Assembly (NCBI GenBank): GCA_025359985.1
Contig: JANYDB010000007.1
Span: forward strand, 1-64,000
Length of the DNA stretch: 64,000 bases
Reading direction: 5' to 3'
From: Burkholderiales bacterium
GTDB lineage: Bacteria > Pseudomonadota > Gammaproteobacteria > Burkholderiales > Usitatibacteraceae
Under the pieces are notes generated by a model. That model was given only the letters and a program-made list of their open reading frames with translations. It searched no databases and was not told the DNA's origin. Below are positions 43,975 through 53,630 of the stretch, piece by piece. Position numbers and translations under genes: made by a program. Position 1 is the stretch's first letter. Each line of letters starts with the position of its first letter.

Positions 43975-46140
43975 CTAAATAGCATCTTCTTCGACGCGTT
44001 TTCCCGAGTGGCGTTTCAGTCCGGCGCGCGCTTCTGCCAGCGCTTCGTGTTTGCGTTTGATTACATCGAGTTCGGCTTGCAGTTCAGCAATGCGTTCCGC
44101 TAAATCCAGTTCGGCCGATTTGACTTTGTCGATGCTGGTGGAGCGCTGCTCCATGCGGGTTTTAAGTTCGCCCAACGGGCTTTCGAGGCTGTTGAAAAGC
44201 CCGCGCATCCAGGTAGCCGATTCGCGTTGAGCAATTTTAAAAATATTGAGTACGCGGTCCGCCACGACGTCTTCAAACTGATCGGCCAGCGCCACTCCCC
44301 GACGGATCAGCAGATTGCTGGTTTTGCCAAATTCATTTATAGCTTTTTCGCGCGCTTTGTCGAGCTCAATCTGGAAACGCTGGGTGGCAAAGGGGTGCGC
44401 ATCAAATTGTTCCATGCTGCCGAGCCCGAACTCTTTACGCATTTTTTCGCCGATGTTGCTGAAGAGCGCACGAATTTCGGCGATTTTTAATTCGATCGCA
44501 TCGAGCTTTTCTTCAGTCACGGCGAGATATTTATGGCAGTTTTCCATCACCGCACCCGACATCACGCTGGCGGCTATCGCAAGTTTGGCCCGGTCAACAT
44601 CTTTTTTGGCTGCTGCCAGATCAACCAGACTGGCCAGCTCTTCAGTCAATTTACTGTGCACACCCTTGATGCCGCGCAGCTCTTTGAAGGTGGCGATCAG
44701 TTGATCCTGCTTGGCATGCGTTTGCTCAACAATGGCAACCATCATTTTTTCATTTTTGGCACGCACCGCACCGAGATCACTCAGGCCGGTCAGTGCCTGA
44801 TAACGTTGCTGATCGAGCGACGCCTGCGCTGATTCGATTAGTCCAGATAGCGTGGCGGTAATGGTGGCAGTTTGTGCATCCTGCCGCGTGCGCGGCAGGT
44901 GGGTCGCCAAACTGCGCTCGAGTTGGTAGAGACGGCTTTTGAGAATTTTATCGGGGTCATTGGCGAAAGCGCCGGTGAGCGCCATCCTTGCTGAGACTGG
45001 CACCACGCGGATCGGATCGACTCGCAGCAAGTCAGCGGTCTCTCGTACCCGGCGATCAATTTCATGTAAAAAATCGCGATTGGATTCTGCGGAGCTATCC
45101 GGTGTTACTGTCTGCAGCTCATCAATTTTATTGAGCACCACAAAGCGGGCTTGATGCGAATCCGGTGTTGAATTTTCGTCGTGCTCCGAGATGCTTCGGC
45201 GGTTTCGAAGGTTACGGTGTCCGCGCTGATTTAGAGAGTCGCTCCGCTGATCATCCCGACGTGCGCCAAGATGCCCGCCGAGATGCTCGCGCCAGATCAC
45301 CAAATCAGGCTTCATCACGCCGGTATTGATATCGAGCACAAGCAATACCGCATCAGCATCAGCCAAATGTTCTTGTGCCAATTCCGGCTCGGTTGAAAGC
45401 GCGGCGAGGCCCGGTGTATCGACAATCACCAGCCCCGCATCAAGCAAAGGATGTGGAAAATTAATCACCGCATAGCGCCAGCGCGGCACATCTACAAACG
45501 CACTGGTGCGGTCAAATGATCCGCTGATAATATCCACCGGATGCGCTGCTTCAACTATGCCGATCTGGTTATCATTCTTCATGTTGCTGGCGGCGTCAGT
45601 CGGGATGCTAATGCCTTCTCCATGCAGGCCCCAGGCGACTGCATCGCCTATCGAAATACGCTTGGTTTCAGACAGCGCTGCCAACGCCCGTCCCATTGAT
45701 TCAGGATTATCCGCATCAAATAAAACCGAGCGCCACTGGCTTTCATCTTCATATAATTCCGTAAAGCGGCGCGGGCTTTCACGGGTTTCAATCGGCATCA
45801 GTTTGAGGCCGGTTTTAATATGACGATCAAAGCGTAGCTCAGTCACGCACCGGGTGGTGCGGCCGGCACCGGAAGGCAATAATCGGCGGCCCAGATCTGC
45901 AAAAAAAAGAGCGTTAATCAGCTCTGATTTACCGCGCATGTATTCGGCAACAAACGCGATGGTGACGCGTTCATGATCAATCAGCGCTTGAATTTCCTCG
46001 AGTCGGGCTCGACTGTGCGCCGACATAAATCCAGTTTCATGCAGCGCGCTGGCGACCCGCGCTATCTGGGTGTCAAGCCCGTGACGCCACGACTGCAGGC
46101 TGGCTAAGCGCTCAGTGAGTCCGTGTTTTGCATTCATCAT
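43975..46140 (-). CDS. Dynamin-like GTPase
   Basis: A bacterial dynamin-like protein of about 721 residues (start taken at ATG 46140; the frame opens to a TTG at 46173). The P-loop is AEYMRGKSE at about 65-73, with Ala for the usual first Gly; the switch Thr is in GRTTRCVTEL; G3 is VDTPGLAAL (241-) and G4 is NKID (337-340). A charged insertion of about 40 residues (HLGARRDDQRSDSLNQRGHR and on) lies between G3 and G4. The second half is mostly helical with coiled coil near the C-terminus. Such proteins remodel or patch membranes. It stands alone between mutM and the ferredoxin gene. Confidence 0.8.
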   Translation of the reverse strand: MMNAKHGLTERLASLQSWRHGLDTQIARVASALHETGFMSAHSRARLEEIQALIDHERVTIAFVAEYMRGKSELINALFFADLGRRLLPSGAGRTTRCVTELRFDRHIKTGLKLMPIETRESPRRFTELYEDESQWRSVLFDADNPESMGRALAALSETKRISIGDAVAWGLHGEGISIPTDAASNMKNDNQIGIVEAAHPVDIISGSFDRTSAFVDVPRWRYAVINFPHPLLDAGLVIVDTPGLAALSTEPELAQEHLADADAVLLVLDINTGVMKPDLVIWREHLGGHLGARRDDQRSDSLNQRGHRNLRNRRSISEHDENSTPDSHQARFVVLNKIDELQTVTPDSSAESNRDFLHEIDRRVRETADLLRVDPIRVVPVSARMALTGAFANDPDKILKSRLYQLERSLATHLPRTRQDAQTATITATLSGLIESAQASLDQQRYQALTGLSDLGAVRAKNEKMMVAIVEQTHAKQDQLIATFKELRGIKGVHSKLTEELASLVDLAAAKKDVDRAKLAIAASVMSGAVMENCHKYLAVTEEKLDAIELKIAEIRALFSNIGEKMRKEFGLGSMEQFDAHPFATQRFQIELDKAREKAINEFGKTSNLLIRRGVALADQFEDVVADRVLNIFKIAQRESATWMRGLFNSLESPLGELKTRMEQRSTSIDKVKSAELDLAERIAELQAELDVIKRKHEALAEARAGLKRHSGKRVEEDAI

Positions 46141-46200
46141 GTGACTGATCCCATGGACTATTATCTCAATCAATACAAATCAATGTTGGCTAATGCTGAC

Positions 46201-47058
46201 TTAGTGCTGACATCGTGGGCAAAAATAGGTGCTGCGCTGTCCCTGCACCATCAACCGGATGGGTGTACCGCAAATGCGGCAGGCGTCGCCATTGCGGCCG
46301 TACACCGCAGCATCGAGCTGAAAGTAGCCCTGCTCGCCGTCAGTTTTAACGTAATTGCGTAGCGTGGTGCCACCTGCGCGGAGCGCGTCCTGCAGCGTTT
46401 CGCGAATTGCGTCAACCAATTTTTCGTAGCGCAACAGTGATGTTTTGCCAGCGGCACGCTGAGGATGAATGCCGGCGCGGAATAACGATTCCGCCGCATA
46501 AATATTGCCCACCCCAACGACCACATGACCGTTCATAATGAATTCCTTGATGCTCACCGAGCGGCCGCGTGAGGCCTTAAAAAGATGTTGGGCCGTGAAC
46601 GCTTCAGACAGCGGCTCCGGGCCCAAAACATCTAATAGCGGATGCACCATGTCACGACCGGCAATCCACAACATCGCGCCAAAACGTCGCGGATCATTGA
46701 AGCGGATCAATACCTTATTGGCGAATTCAATATCAACATGGTCGTGTTTTGCGACTGGTGTTGCGGACGATAGAACGCGCAGCGTGCCGGACATGCCGAG
46801 ATGGCTCAACATAAAACCGCTGTCCATGCCCTCATGTTTATGGTTTATCGCGCTGCTGCCACGTTCACAATCCCACAGCAAATATTTGCCCCGGCGAATG
46901 ATGTTGCTGACCGTCGTGCCTTGTAGAAGATCGGTAAAATTTGCGGGAATGGGCCACCGCAGCCGCCGCTCACGCACCGTCACGCGCTCGATGCGCTGCC
47001 CTCGCACATGGGGCAGCAAACCAAGGCGGGTTGTTTCAACTTCGGGTAGTTCGGGCAT
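46201..47058 (-). CDS. mutM: Formamidopyrimidine-DNA glycosylase MutM (Fpg)
   Basis: A 285-residue base-excision repair enzyme removing 8-oxoguanine. The catalytic N-terminus is (M)[13 protein letters not shown]; the Lys is in [15 protein letters not shown], the helix-two-turn-helix [17 protein letters not shown] and the C-terminal zinc finger CRICGTPI...FCPRCQ are all present. Complete length. Divergent from the TPR gene. It fits the oxidative-damage theme of OsmC, glutathione peroxidase and photolyase elsewhere in the window. Confidence 0.96.
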   Translation of the reverse strand: MPELPEVETTRLGLLPHVRGQRIERVTVRERRLRWPIPANFTDLLQGTTVSNIIRRGKYLLWDCERGSSAINHKHEGMDSGFMLSHLGMSGTLRVLSSATPVAKHDHVDIEFANKVLIRFNDPRRFGAMLWIAGRDMVHPLLDVLGPEPLSEAFTAQHLFKASRGRSVSIKEFIMNGHVVVGVGNIYAAESLFRAGIHPQRAAGKTSLLRYEKLVDAIRETLQDALRAGGTTLRNYVKTDGEQGYFQLDAAVYGRNGDACRICGTPIRLMVQGQRSTYFCPRCQH

Positions 47059-47323
47059 GTTGCTTGATCAAAATGGGTAAATCGTTAAGGGGATTAGCGT
47101 ATTCAGGGTTAATGTATTTAAAGCGGACGCAGTTTGGAACGATTAAGCTAAAGTAAGTCCAAAATTGGGTGAATCGAATGTTGCCCAATATAGAATCAGA
47201 TTGTGCCATGGTTCAGGCAGCACCTCTTGAGTGGGCAGTCAGACATAGCAACGCGACAGATGACGCAGCCTGAGTCACGCGATATGATGTAGAACTTGTG
47301 TTCTTATTTGGATTTTGGTGGCG

Positions 47324-49213
47324 ATGAAATATCTCTCTTGCTTAGCGTATTTGATTTCTTCATGGTTGGTGTTGAGTTTGGCGGCGAGCGTCCAGGCACA
47401 AGATCCACTGCCGCAGCCAACATCGCAGCCAACATTACAGCCCAAGTCGCAGCCGGTGCAAGAGCAGGCGAAAAAAAGCATTAAATCGCCTGCCACGACT
47501 GCCACTTCCGCAGCCGCGACCCTTGCACCCAAGGCGGCCAAAGTAGCCAAGATGGTCAAACCCGCGGGGGCCAAACTGGCTTCGCTGCAGGAAGGACCCG
47601 TGGAAACCCCCGAAGAGTTTCTTTATGAATATCTGCTTTCGGAAATCGCGGGCCAGCGTGGCCAGCCCACAGAAGCCGTTCGCGGCATCTTTGAGCTGGC
47701 TGAGCGCACCGGTGATCCGCGCCTCGCGAGCCGTGCGCTCGAAGTTGCTTTTCAATCCGGACTAATGAATGAAGCGCGTGAGGCCACGATTCTATGGCTC
47801 GAGCTAGAGCCTAATTCAGGCGTCGCCCGACAGGTATTGGGCCGTATGGCCGGCAATGATTTGGTGGCGAGTCAAGCGTCATTCAGTCGCTGGCTTGCCA
47901 CGCCTGGCAAGGCATCAATTTTATTGATGAATGTGTCCAGCATTTTCGCCCGTTTTGCCGATAAGTCCGGCAACCTTGCGGCAGTGCGCGAACTCGCCAA
48001 GCCCTATCCCAGACTCGCTGAGTCGCATTATGCGATGGCCCAATCTGCGCTGCTGGCGGCGGAAAATAAATCAGCATCAGCAGAGATTGATGAGGCGATT
48101 CGGCTGAAAGCAGGTTGGCCGCAGGCGGCGATATTAAAAGCACAAATTTTACGCGAAGCAAAGCGCGACGGTGCAGAGCAGGAAGCGCTGAATTATCTGC
48201 AGGATTTTTTGAAATCTCATCCTGAAGCAGCTGATGCTCGACTCATTTATGCGCGCTTGCTGGTGGCGCAAAAAAGCTATCTTTCAGCCCGCGAAGAATT
48301 CCGGAAAATTGATGCAGACAACAGCCTGAAAAAAATAACGGACCCTGAATCGCCTTACGCAATTGCCTTGATTTCACTGCAAATTGAAGACTATGCCGAA
48401 GCTGAAAAGCAATTTTTACGCACCCTGGACGCCAAGCCGCGTGATAGCAATCCAGTATTTTTTAACTTGGGTATGGCAGCTGAAGCGAAGAAAGATCCTG
48501 ATAGCGCTATTTCATGGTTTCGCCGGGTGGGTGAGGGCGAATATTTTGTTACCGCGAAATTAAAGGCTGCGGGTTTAATGGCAAAGCGCGACGGCCTGGA
48601 ATCAGGGCGCAAGTATTTGCATGATGCGCAAAGTGCAGAAGAGGAAAAACCAGAAATTCGCATCCAGTTAATTCTGGCCGAAGCTCAGTTGCTACGTGAC
48701 GCCAAAGAATTTCAGTTGGCTTTTCAATTGCTGGACGAAGCGTTGAAAAAAAATCCTGATACTGCGGAGCTGCTTTATGACCGGGCGATGGTGGCCGAAA
48801 AAATTGACAAGCTTGATGTGATGGAAGCCGATCTTTCGCGTGTGATCGAACTCAAGCCCGGTTATGCACATGCGTATAACGCGCTGGGCTACACTCTGGC
48901 CGAACGTAATAAGCGGCTTGATGAAGCTTATGAGTTAATTCAGAAAGCAGTGAAGTTAGCACCGGACGATCCGTTTATTCAGGATAGCCTTGGCTGGGTA
49001 CAATTTAGATTGGGCCGCATGGATGATGCTCTCGGCACCCTCAAAAAAGCTTACGAAACCCGTCGCGATCCAGAAATTGCCGCTCATTTGGGTGAGGTGC
49101 TATGGGCTGCGGGCCAGCGTGACGAAGCGCAGAAACTATGGCGCACGGCACTCTTGGAAAACCCCGGACATGATGCGTTGGCAGGACTGATTGCAAAATA
49201 CGCATCCAAATGA
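47324..49213 (+). CDS. Exported TPR-repeat protein
   Basis: A protein of about 629 residues with a signal peptide (LSCLAYLISSWLVLSLAASVQ, cleavage near VQA-Q), a Pro/Gln/Lys-rich linker (about 28-65), and tetratricopeptide repeats through to the C-terminus (for example SPYAIALISLQIEDYAEAEK, ELLYDRAMVAEKIDKLDVME, AYNALGYTLAERNKRLDEAY). The ATG at 47324 follows possible TTG/GTG starts. It is the regular upstream neighbour of lolB in betaproteobacteria and is thought to scaffold periplasmic complexes; function unknown. Overlaps lolB by 4 nt. Confidence 0.82.
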   Translation: MKYLSCLAYLISSWLVLSLAASVQAQDPLPQPTSQPTLQPKSQPVQEQAKKSIKSPATTATSAAATLAPKAAKVAKMVKPAGAKLASLQEGPVETPEEFLYEYLLSEIAGQRGQPTEAVRGIFELAERTGDPRLASRALEVAFQSGLMNEAREATILWLELEPNSGVARQVLGRMAGNDLVASQASFSRWLATPGKASILLMNVSSIFARFADKSGNLAAVRELAKPYPRLAESHYAMAQSALLAAENKSASAEIDEAIRLKAGWPQAAILKAQILREAKRDGAEQEALNYLQDFLKSHPEAADARLIYARLLVAQKSYLSAREEFRKIDADNSLKKITDPESPYAIALISLQIEDYAEAEKQFLRTLDAKPRDSNPVFFNLGMAAEAKKDPDSAISWFRRVGEGEYFVTAKLKAAGLMAKRDGLESGRKYLHDAQSAEEEKPEIRIQLILAEAQLLRDAKEFQLAFQLLDEALKKNPDTAELLYDRAMVAEKIDKLDVMEADLSRVIELKPGYAHAYNALGYTLAERNKRLDEAYELIQKAVKLAPDDPFIQDSLGWVQFRLGRMDDALGTLKKAYETRRDPEIAAHLGEVLWAAGQRDEAQKLWRTALLENPGHDALAGLIAKYASK

Positions 49214-49827
49214 AAAGCCGTTTAGCGCGCTTGACTAAACACAAATTCTGGGCGGTGTTGTTTGTATTGTGTGCGTTGTCGGCCTGCACTTCATTCCCGC
49301 CATCACCTTCCTTGCCGTCTTTGGCTAACGCCATTGCATTACCCAAGGCAAAGGAAGCGCCTTATTTTGCGCTGAGTGGGCGCTTGAGCATTCGTCAAAA
49401 CGATCGCCTTGATTCGGTCAAAATAGTTTGGACAAAAGACCCGCATGAGGAGCGTCTCAAATTTTTTTCGCCGTTTGGCTCACAATTGGCCGAGCTTACA
49501 AAAACAATCCGTGATGATGGCCGCTCCGAAGTCGTACTCAATAGTGGCAGCCAGCTAACACGCGCGGATTCTATCGATGCATTAACGGAGTCTGTGCTGG
49601 GCGTGGCGCTGGAAGTGGATCAAATCGCCCGCTGGGTACAGGGCATCGATCTGGTCGAGAATCAGGGTCAGGATATTCGTTTGCATGATGGCAGCGTGTG
49701 GCAGGTAACGGCTGAGCGTTTCCAATACCTGCAGAATCTTTATCGCTATGCCGCGCGTATTTCAGCGGTCAAAAGTGGCGGCGATATTTCGCTAAAACTG
49801 GTGGTTGATGAGTGGCGCGCGCAATGA
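49210..49827 (+). CDS. lolB: Outer-membrane lipoprotein receptor LolB
   Basis: A 205-residue lipoprotein (lipobox LSAC, Cys26). It receives lipoproteins from LolA and inserts them in the outer membrane. The core shows YFALSGRLSIRQNDRLDSVKIVW and LKFFSPFGSQLAEL, typical of LolB. Between the TPR gene and ispE, overlapping both. Confidence 0.9.
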   Translation: MKSRLARLTKHKFWAVLFVLCALSACTSFPPSPSLPSLANAIALPKAKEAPYFALSGRLSIRQNDRLDSVKIVWTKDPHEERLKFFSPFGSQLAELTKTIRDDGRSEVVLNSGSQLTRADSIDALTESVLGVALEVDQIARWVQGIDLVENQGQDIRLHDGSVWQVTAERFQYLQNLYRYAARISAVKSGGDISLKLVVDEWRAQ

Positions 49828-50723
49828 TTTTGCGCGTTTTGGCCCCGGCCAAGCTTAACCTTTTTTTGCATATCATCGGTCGCCGCGCAGATGGCTATCA
49901 CCTGCTCCAGTCCGTATTTACCCTGCTCGATTTTGGCGATAGCCTGATTATTGAGTCGCGCAGTGATGGCGTGATTGTCCGTATCAGCGAGCTCGCAGGC
50001 GTGCCCGCGGAAACCGATCTAGTCGTTCGTGCTGCCCATCTTCTACAGCAGCACGCCGTAGGCTTATCAGGTTGCGATACGGGCCGTGAGATGGGCTGCA
50101 ATATCTATGTTGAAAAGCGTATTCCGATGGGCGGCGGCCTTGGGGGCGGCAGTTCGGACGCGGCAGCGGTACTGCTGGCCTTGAATAAACTGTGGGGGCT
50201 GTCCTTGGCGGCGACCGAGCTTCAGCAGTTGGGCCGTAGATTGGGCGCCGATGTGCCGTTTTTTGTGAACGGTCATAGCGCTTTTGCTGAAGGCACGGGC
50301 GAAATTTTGACCAATATCATGCTGCCCGAATGGTGGTTTGTAGTGCTAACTCCCCCAGAAGTGGTGCCAACCCCACTCATTTTTAGCGCGCCGGAATTGA
50401 CAAGAGGCACGATCCCCCTCAAAATAGCGGACTTTTCAGCGAGTGGGTTCGCAAATCTTATAAATTGCCGTAACGATTTGCAACCCGTTGTTCTGAAAGC
50501 ATTTCCAGTTGTAGCGTCTTATTTGTCGGCGTTGCAGGCGGTTGGCGCCAAAGCAGTCTTTGGCGCTCGCATGACTGGCTCTGGAGCTTGTGTGTTTGCA
50601 GCTTTCGAGTTTGAGCGCGATGCTCATGATGCTTTAAACAAACTCACGCCGGAATATCAAGGATTTGTAGCATGCGGGATGAACCGTCATTCCCTGTGTT
50701 CAGTTGCCGACACGGCCTGCTAA
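49824..50723 (+). CDS. ispE: 4-diphosphocytidyl-2-C-methyl-D-erythritol kinase
   Basis: A 299-residue GHMP kinase of the MEP isoprenoid pathway. The start MILRVLAPAKLNLFLHI overlaps the lolB stop (ATGA). The ATP loop PMGGGLGGGSSDAAAVL (about 97-113) and the third motif GARMTGSGACVFAAF are intact. Followed by tRNA-Gln. Confidence 0.95.
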   Translation: MILRVLAPAKLNLFLHIIGRRADGYHLLQSVFTLLDFGDSLIIESRSDGVIVRISELAGVPAETDLVVRAAHLLQQHAVGLSGCDTGREMGCNIYVEKRIPMGGGLGGGSSDAAAVLLALNKLWGLSLAATELQQLGRRLGADVPFFVNGHSAFAEGTGEILTNIMLPEWWFVVLTPPEVVPTPLIFSAPELTRGTIPLKIADFSASGFANLINCRNDLQPVVLKAFPVVASYLSALQAVGAKAVFGARMTGSGACVFAAFEFERDAHDALNKLTPEYQGFVACGMNRHSLCSVADTAC

Positions 50724-50757
50724 TAAATAGTAGGGGTGGCGGGAAGCAAGAAGAGTT

Positions 50758-50832
50758 TGGGGAGTCGCCAAGTGGTAAGGCACCGGATTTTGATTCCGGC
50801 ATTCGTAGGTTCGATCCCTACCTCCCCAGCCA
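50758..50832 (+). tRNA. tRNA-Gln (TTG anticodon)
   Basis: A full cloverleaf: acceptor TGGGGAG/CTCCCCA, anticodon stem CCGGA/TCCGG with loop TTTTGAT (anticodon TTG), T-arm with GGTTCGATCC, discriminator G and encoded CCA. The TGGGGA start is typical of bacterial tRNA-Gln. Between ispE and prs, as in many proteobacteria. Confidence 0.97.
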
Positions 50833-50941
50833 AGTTTTTGCATTAAAAAGCACTGCATCATAGTCCCCGTTAACCACATTGTTATTCGGGATTAGTTATA
50901 GAAGTAGCCCTTTGTTCCAACCGTGAGGATGAGGCGCTAAC

Positions 50942-51892
50942 ATGGCATTTGATAATTTAAGTGTATTCGCTGGCAATGCGAATCCCAAGCTGGCCCGCGA
51001 AGTGGCAAAGTTGTTGGGTACGCAGTTGGGTCGCGCCAAAGTATCGAAGTTCAGTGATGGCGAGGTAATGGTTGAGGTGATGGAGAACGTTCGCGGTAAG
51101 GACGCTTTCATCCTGCAATCCACATGCGCACCGACCAATGACAATTTGATGGAAATCATGGTTATGGCCGACGCATTGAAGCGCTCCAGTGCGGGACGCA
51201 TTACAGCAGCGATTCCGTATTTTGGATATGCCAGGCAGGATCGTCGTCCGCGTTCAGCACGGGTAGCGATCTCGGCCAAGGTGGTGGCTAATATGCTGAC
51301 CGGCGCCGGGGTTGACCGGGTGCTGACAATGGATTTGCATGCTGACCAGATTCAAGGGTTTTTTGATATTCCGGTCGATAATATTTACGCCACGCCGATT
51401 TTGCTGGGCGATTTGTGGAAGCATGATTATCAGGATTTAATGGTGGTCTCGCCCGATGTGGGTGGGGTCGTCAGGGCTAGGGCGATTGCGAAGCAGTTGG
51501 ACGCAGATTTGGCGATTATTGATAAGCGCCGTCCGCGTGCCAATGTGTCGATGGTGATGAATATTATTGGTGATGTCGAAGGACGTGCTTGCCTCATCAT
51601 GGACGACATTGTTGATACCGCCGGCACATTGACTGAAGCGGCGCGGGCCCTGAAAGAGCGCGGCGCAAAGAAAGTGCTGGCGTATTGTACGCACCCGGTA
51701 TTGTCCGGCCCAGCCATTGAGCGGCTAGAAAATTCGGTGATTGATGAGTTGGTGGTGACGGATACGATTCCGTTGCGGCCTGAAGCAATCGCCTGCAAAA
51801 AAATTCGTCAGATTGGCACGGCAGAATTATTGGCTGAAACCATTCGCCGGATTGCCGAAGATGGTTCGGTCAGTTCGTTGTTTTCAGACTAG
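50942..51892 (+). CDS. prs: Ribose-phosphate pyrophosphokinase
   Basis: Makes PRPP from ribose-5-phosphate and ATP. A 316-residue protein with the flexible loop [36 protein letters not shown] and the PRPP loop [24 protein letters not shown] lies upstream of ATG 50942. Downstream of tRNA-Gln. Confidence 0.97.
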   Translation: MAFDNLSVFAGNANPKLAREVAKLLGTQLGRAKVSKFSDGEVMVEVMENVRGKDAFILQSTCAPTNDNLMEIMVMADALKRSSAGRITAAIPYFGYARQDRRPRSARVAISAKVVANMLTGAGVDRVLTMDLHADQIQGFFDIPVDNIYATPILLGDLWKHDYQDLMVVSPDVGGVVRARAIAKQLDADLAIIDKRRPRANVSMVMNIIGDVEGRACLIMDDIVDTAGTLTEAARALKERGAKKVLAYCTHPVLSGPAIERLENSVIDELVVTDTIPLRPEAIACKKIRQIGTAELLAETIRRIAEDGSVSSLFSD

Positions 51893-51969
51893 GCATTGTC
51901 GATTTATAGAATCAAGCAGCAGAGCGGATCAATGTATCGATCCGATTTAAGTGGGCAATTGGTCGCAAA

Positions 51970-51997
51970 TTGTCCGTAACCGCGTTAGGCGTAAAAT
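51970..51997 (+). promoter_or_regulatory. Candidate promoter for rplY
   Basis: TTGTCC (51970-51975), 16-nt spacer, TAAAAT (51992-51997), about 25 nt before the rplY ATG. A separate start for rplY-pth is plausible after prs. Confidence 0.45.
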
Positions 51998-52021
51998 CCC
52001 TGATGCAAATTTGGAGTGACT

Positions 52022-52714
52022 ATGAAAATCGCAATCACAGCAACAACGCGTAATGGACAGGGCACTGGTGCGAGCCGCCGCCTGCGTCACGCGAACAAAG
52101 TTCCGGGCATTATTTATGGTGGCGGTGCCAACACTACCGCTACCGCTATTGAGCTCGACCACAACGATATTTTCCACAAACTGCGTCATGAAGAGTTTCA
52201 CGCCTCTATTCTTGACATGACCCTGGATGGTAAAGCCCAGCAGGTTCTGTTGCGCGATGTGCAAATGCATGCATGGAAACAAATCGTGCTGCATGTTGAT
52301 TTTCAGCGTGTTGCAGCAGATCAAAAAATCCACATGAAAGTGCCTTTGCACTTTATCAATGCCGATATTTGTCCGGGCGTTAAAGTCTCCAGTGGCATTG
52401 TTTCGCATGTGTTGAACGAGCTGAATATTTCCTGCTTGCCAAAAGACTTGCCGAAATTCATTGAGGTTGATCTGAAAGATTTAGCCTCTGGCCATTCGCT
52501 GCATATTTCCACGATGCCGCTGCCAGCTGGCGTTACCGCTGTGCCGCCATCGCGTGGTGGTGACCCTGTCGTCGCGACGATCATTATCCCTCGCGCCGCC
52601 GTTGCTGAAGAAGTAGCAACGCCTGCTGTGTCCGCCGCTGATGTGCCGGCTGCGAACCAGAAGGCGAAGGAGGAGGAGAAGAAAGACGACAAAGGCGGGA
52701 AAGACAAAAAATAA
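52022..52714 (+). CDS. rplY: 50S ribosomal protein L25 (CTC form)
   Basis: A 230-residue long form of L25, with an N-terminal 5S-rRNA-binding domain ([29 protein letters not shown]) and a C-terminal TL5/CTC domain, ending in an Ala-rich then Lys/Glu/Asp-rich tail ([14 protein letters not shown]). ATG 52022 has GGAG 7 nt upstream. A strong terminator follows. Confidence 0.95.
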   Translation: MKIAITATTRNGQGTGASRRLRHANKVPGIIYGGGANTTATAIELDHNDIFHKLRHEEFHASILDMTLDGKAQQVLLRDVQMHAWKQIVLHVDFQRVAADQKIHMKVPLHFINADICPGVKVSSGIVSHVLNELNISCLPKDLPKFIEVDLKDLASGHSLHISTMPLPAGVTAVPPSRGGDPVVATIIIPRAAVAEEVATPAVSAADVPAANQKAKEEEKKDDKGGKDKK

Positions 52715-52744
52715 TTTCGCTTTGCTGTCGCGTTTTATATTGGG

Positions 52745-52781
52745 AATGCCCGTCGCCTTATTTGGGCGGCGGGCATTTTTT
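52745..52781 (+). terminator. Intrinsic terminator after rplY
   Basis: AATGCCCGTCGCC (52745-52757) and GGCGGCGGGCATT (52765-52777) pair with one mismatch around a 7-nt loop and are followed by TTTT. Despite it, pth lies 90 nt further on the same strand. Confidence 0.85.
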
Positions 52782-52867
52782 ATGAAGATGCCCAATAGTC
52801 GCTACGGCCATATTGATTTCATTTTCTTCAACATCTTCTTACACTGTCTTCTACCTGAAACCTGCGC

Positions 52868-53554
52868 TTGAACAATCCCGTTAAATTAGTTGTTGGCCTT
52901 GGCAATCCGGGGCGTGAATACGAACAGACCCGCCATAACGCGGGCTTCTGGTTTGTGGATTTGCTGGCGCGCTCTATGGGCGCTGCATTCAGCAAAGAAG
53001 CCCGGTTTCATGGCCAAGTCGCGAAAGCGGGCCAGCTATGGTTATTGAAGCCGACCACCTTTATGAATCGTTCAGGCCAGGCAGTGGGCGCGCTCGCCAA
53101 GTTTTATCAAATTGCACCTAATGAAATATTGGTCGCACATGATGAAATGGATTTGCCGCCCGGTGGCGTAAAAATGAAAACCGGTGGGGCTGCCGGCAGC
53201 AACGGCATAAAAGATATTGTGTCCCACCTAAGCACCAAGGATTTTTGGCGCTTGCGGATTGGTATCGGCCACCCGCGCGAACTGGCAGGCAAGTTGGGTG
53301 GCAGTATGGAACGACCCGAGGTGGTCGATTATGTGTTGCATCGCCCGGATATGGCTGATCAGCGGGCAATTGATGATGCGCTGAATCGTTCCCTCGATTG
53401 CTGGCCGCTTATCGCCCAAGGGGATATGGAAACGGCCATGCTGAAATTACATACCAAAGCGCCGGACACCAAACCCGTACCAGCCAAGACAACTTCTCAA
53501 GCAGCTTCTCAGACAAGCCCTCAGGCAAACTCCAAAGCAAACCCCAATTCATAA
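52868..53554 (+). CDS. pth: Peptidyl-tRNA hydrolase
   Basis: A 228-residue hydrolase recycling peptidyl-tRNA. TTG start with MNNPVKLVVGLGNPGREYEQ. Active residues: Asn in GLGNPG, His in QTRHNAGFW, Asp in AHDEMDLPPG. About 35 residues longer than usual through a Ala/Gln/Ser/Thr-rich tail (TTSQAASQTSPQANSKANPN). The TTG start is not backed by a strong ribosome site. Confidence 0.95.
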   Translation: MNNPVKLVVGLGNPGREYEQTRHNAGFWFVDLLARSMGAAFSKEARFHGQVAKAGQLWLLKPTTFMNRSGQAVGALAKFYQIAPNEILVAHDEMDLPPGGVKMKTGGAAGSNGIKDIVSHLSTKDFWRLRIGIGHPRELAGKLGGSMERPEVVDYVLHRPDMADQRAIDDALNRSLDCWPLIAQGDMETAMLKLHTKAPDTKPVPAKTTSQAASQTSPQANSKANPNS

Positions 53555-53559
53555 ACATT

Positions 53560-53602
53560 GTCGTCCTGTTTTTATAAAATGGTTTTATAAAAACAGGGCG
53601 AC
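53560..53602. terminator. Near-perfect palindrome between pth and ychF
   Basis: CCTGTTTTTATAAAA and TTTTATAAAAACAGG are perfect 15-bp arms around TGG, extended by GTCG/CGAC after one mismatch (about 20 bp total). It could terminate pth transcripts; ychF begins 28 nt later. Confidence 0.7.
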
Positions 53603-53630
53603 CAGCATGATTTAACTTAGGAATCAAACC

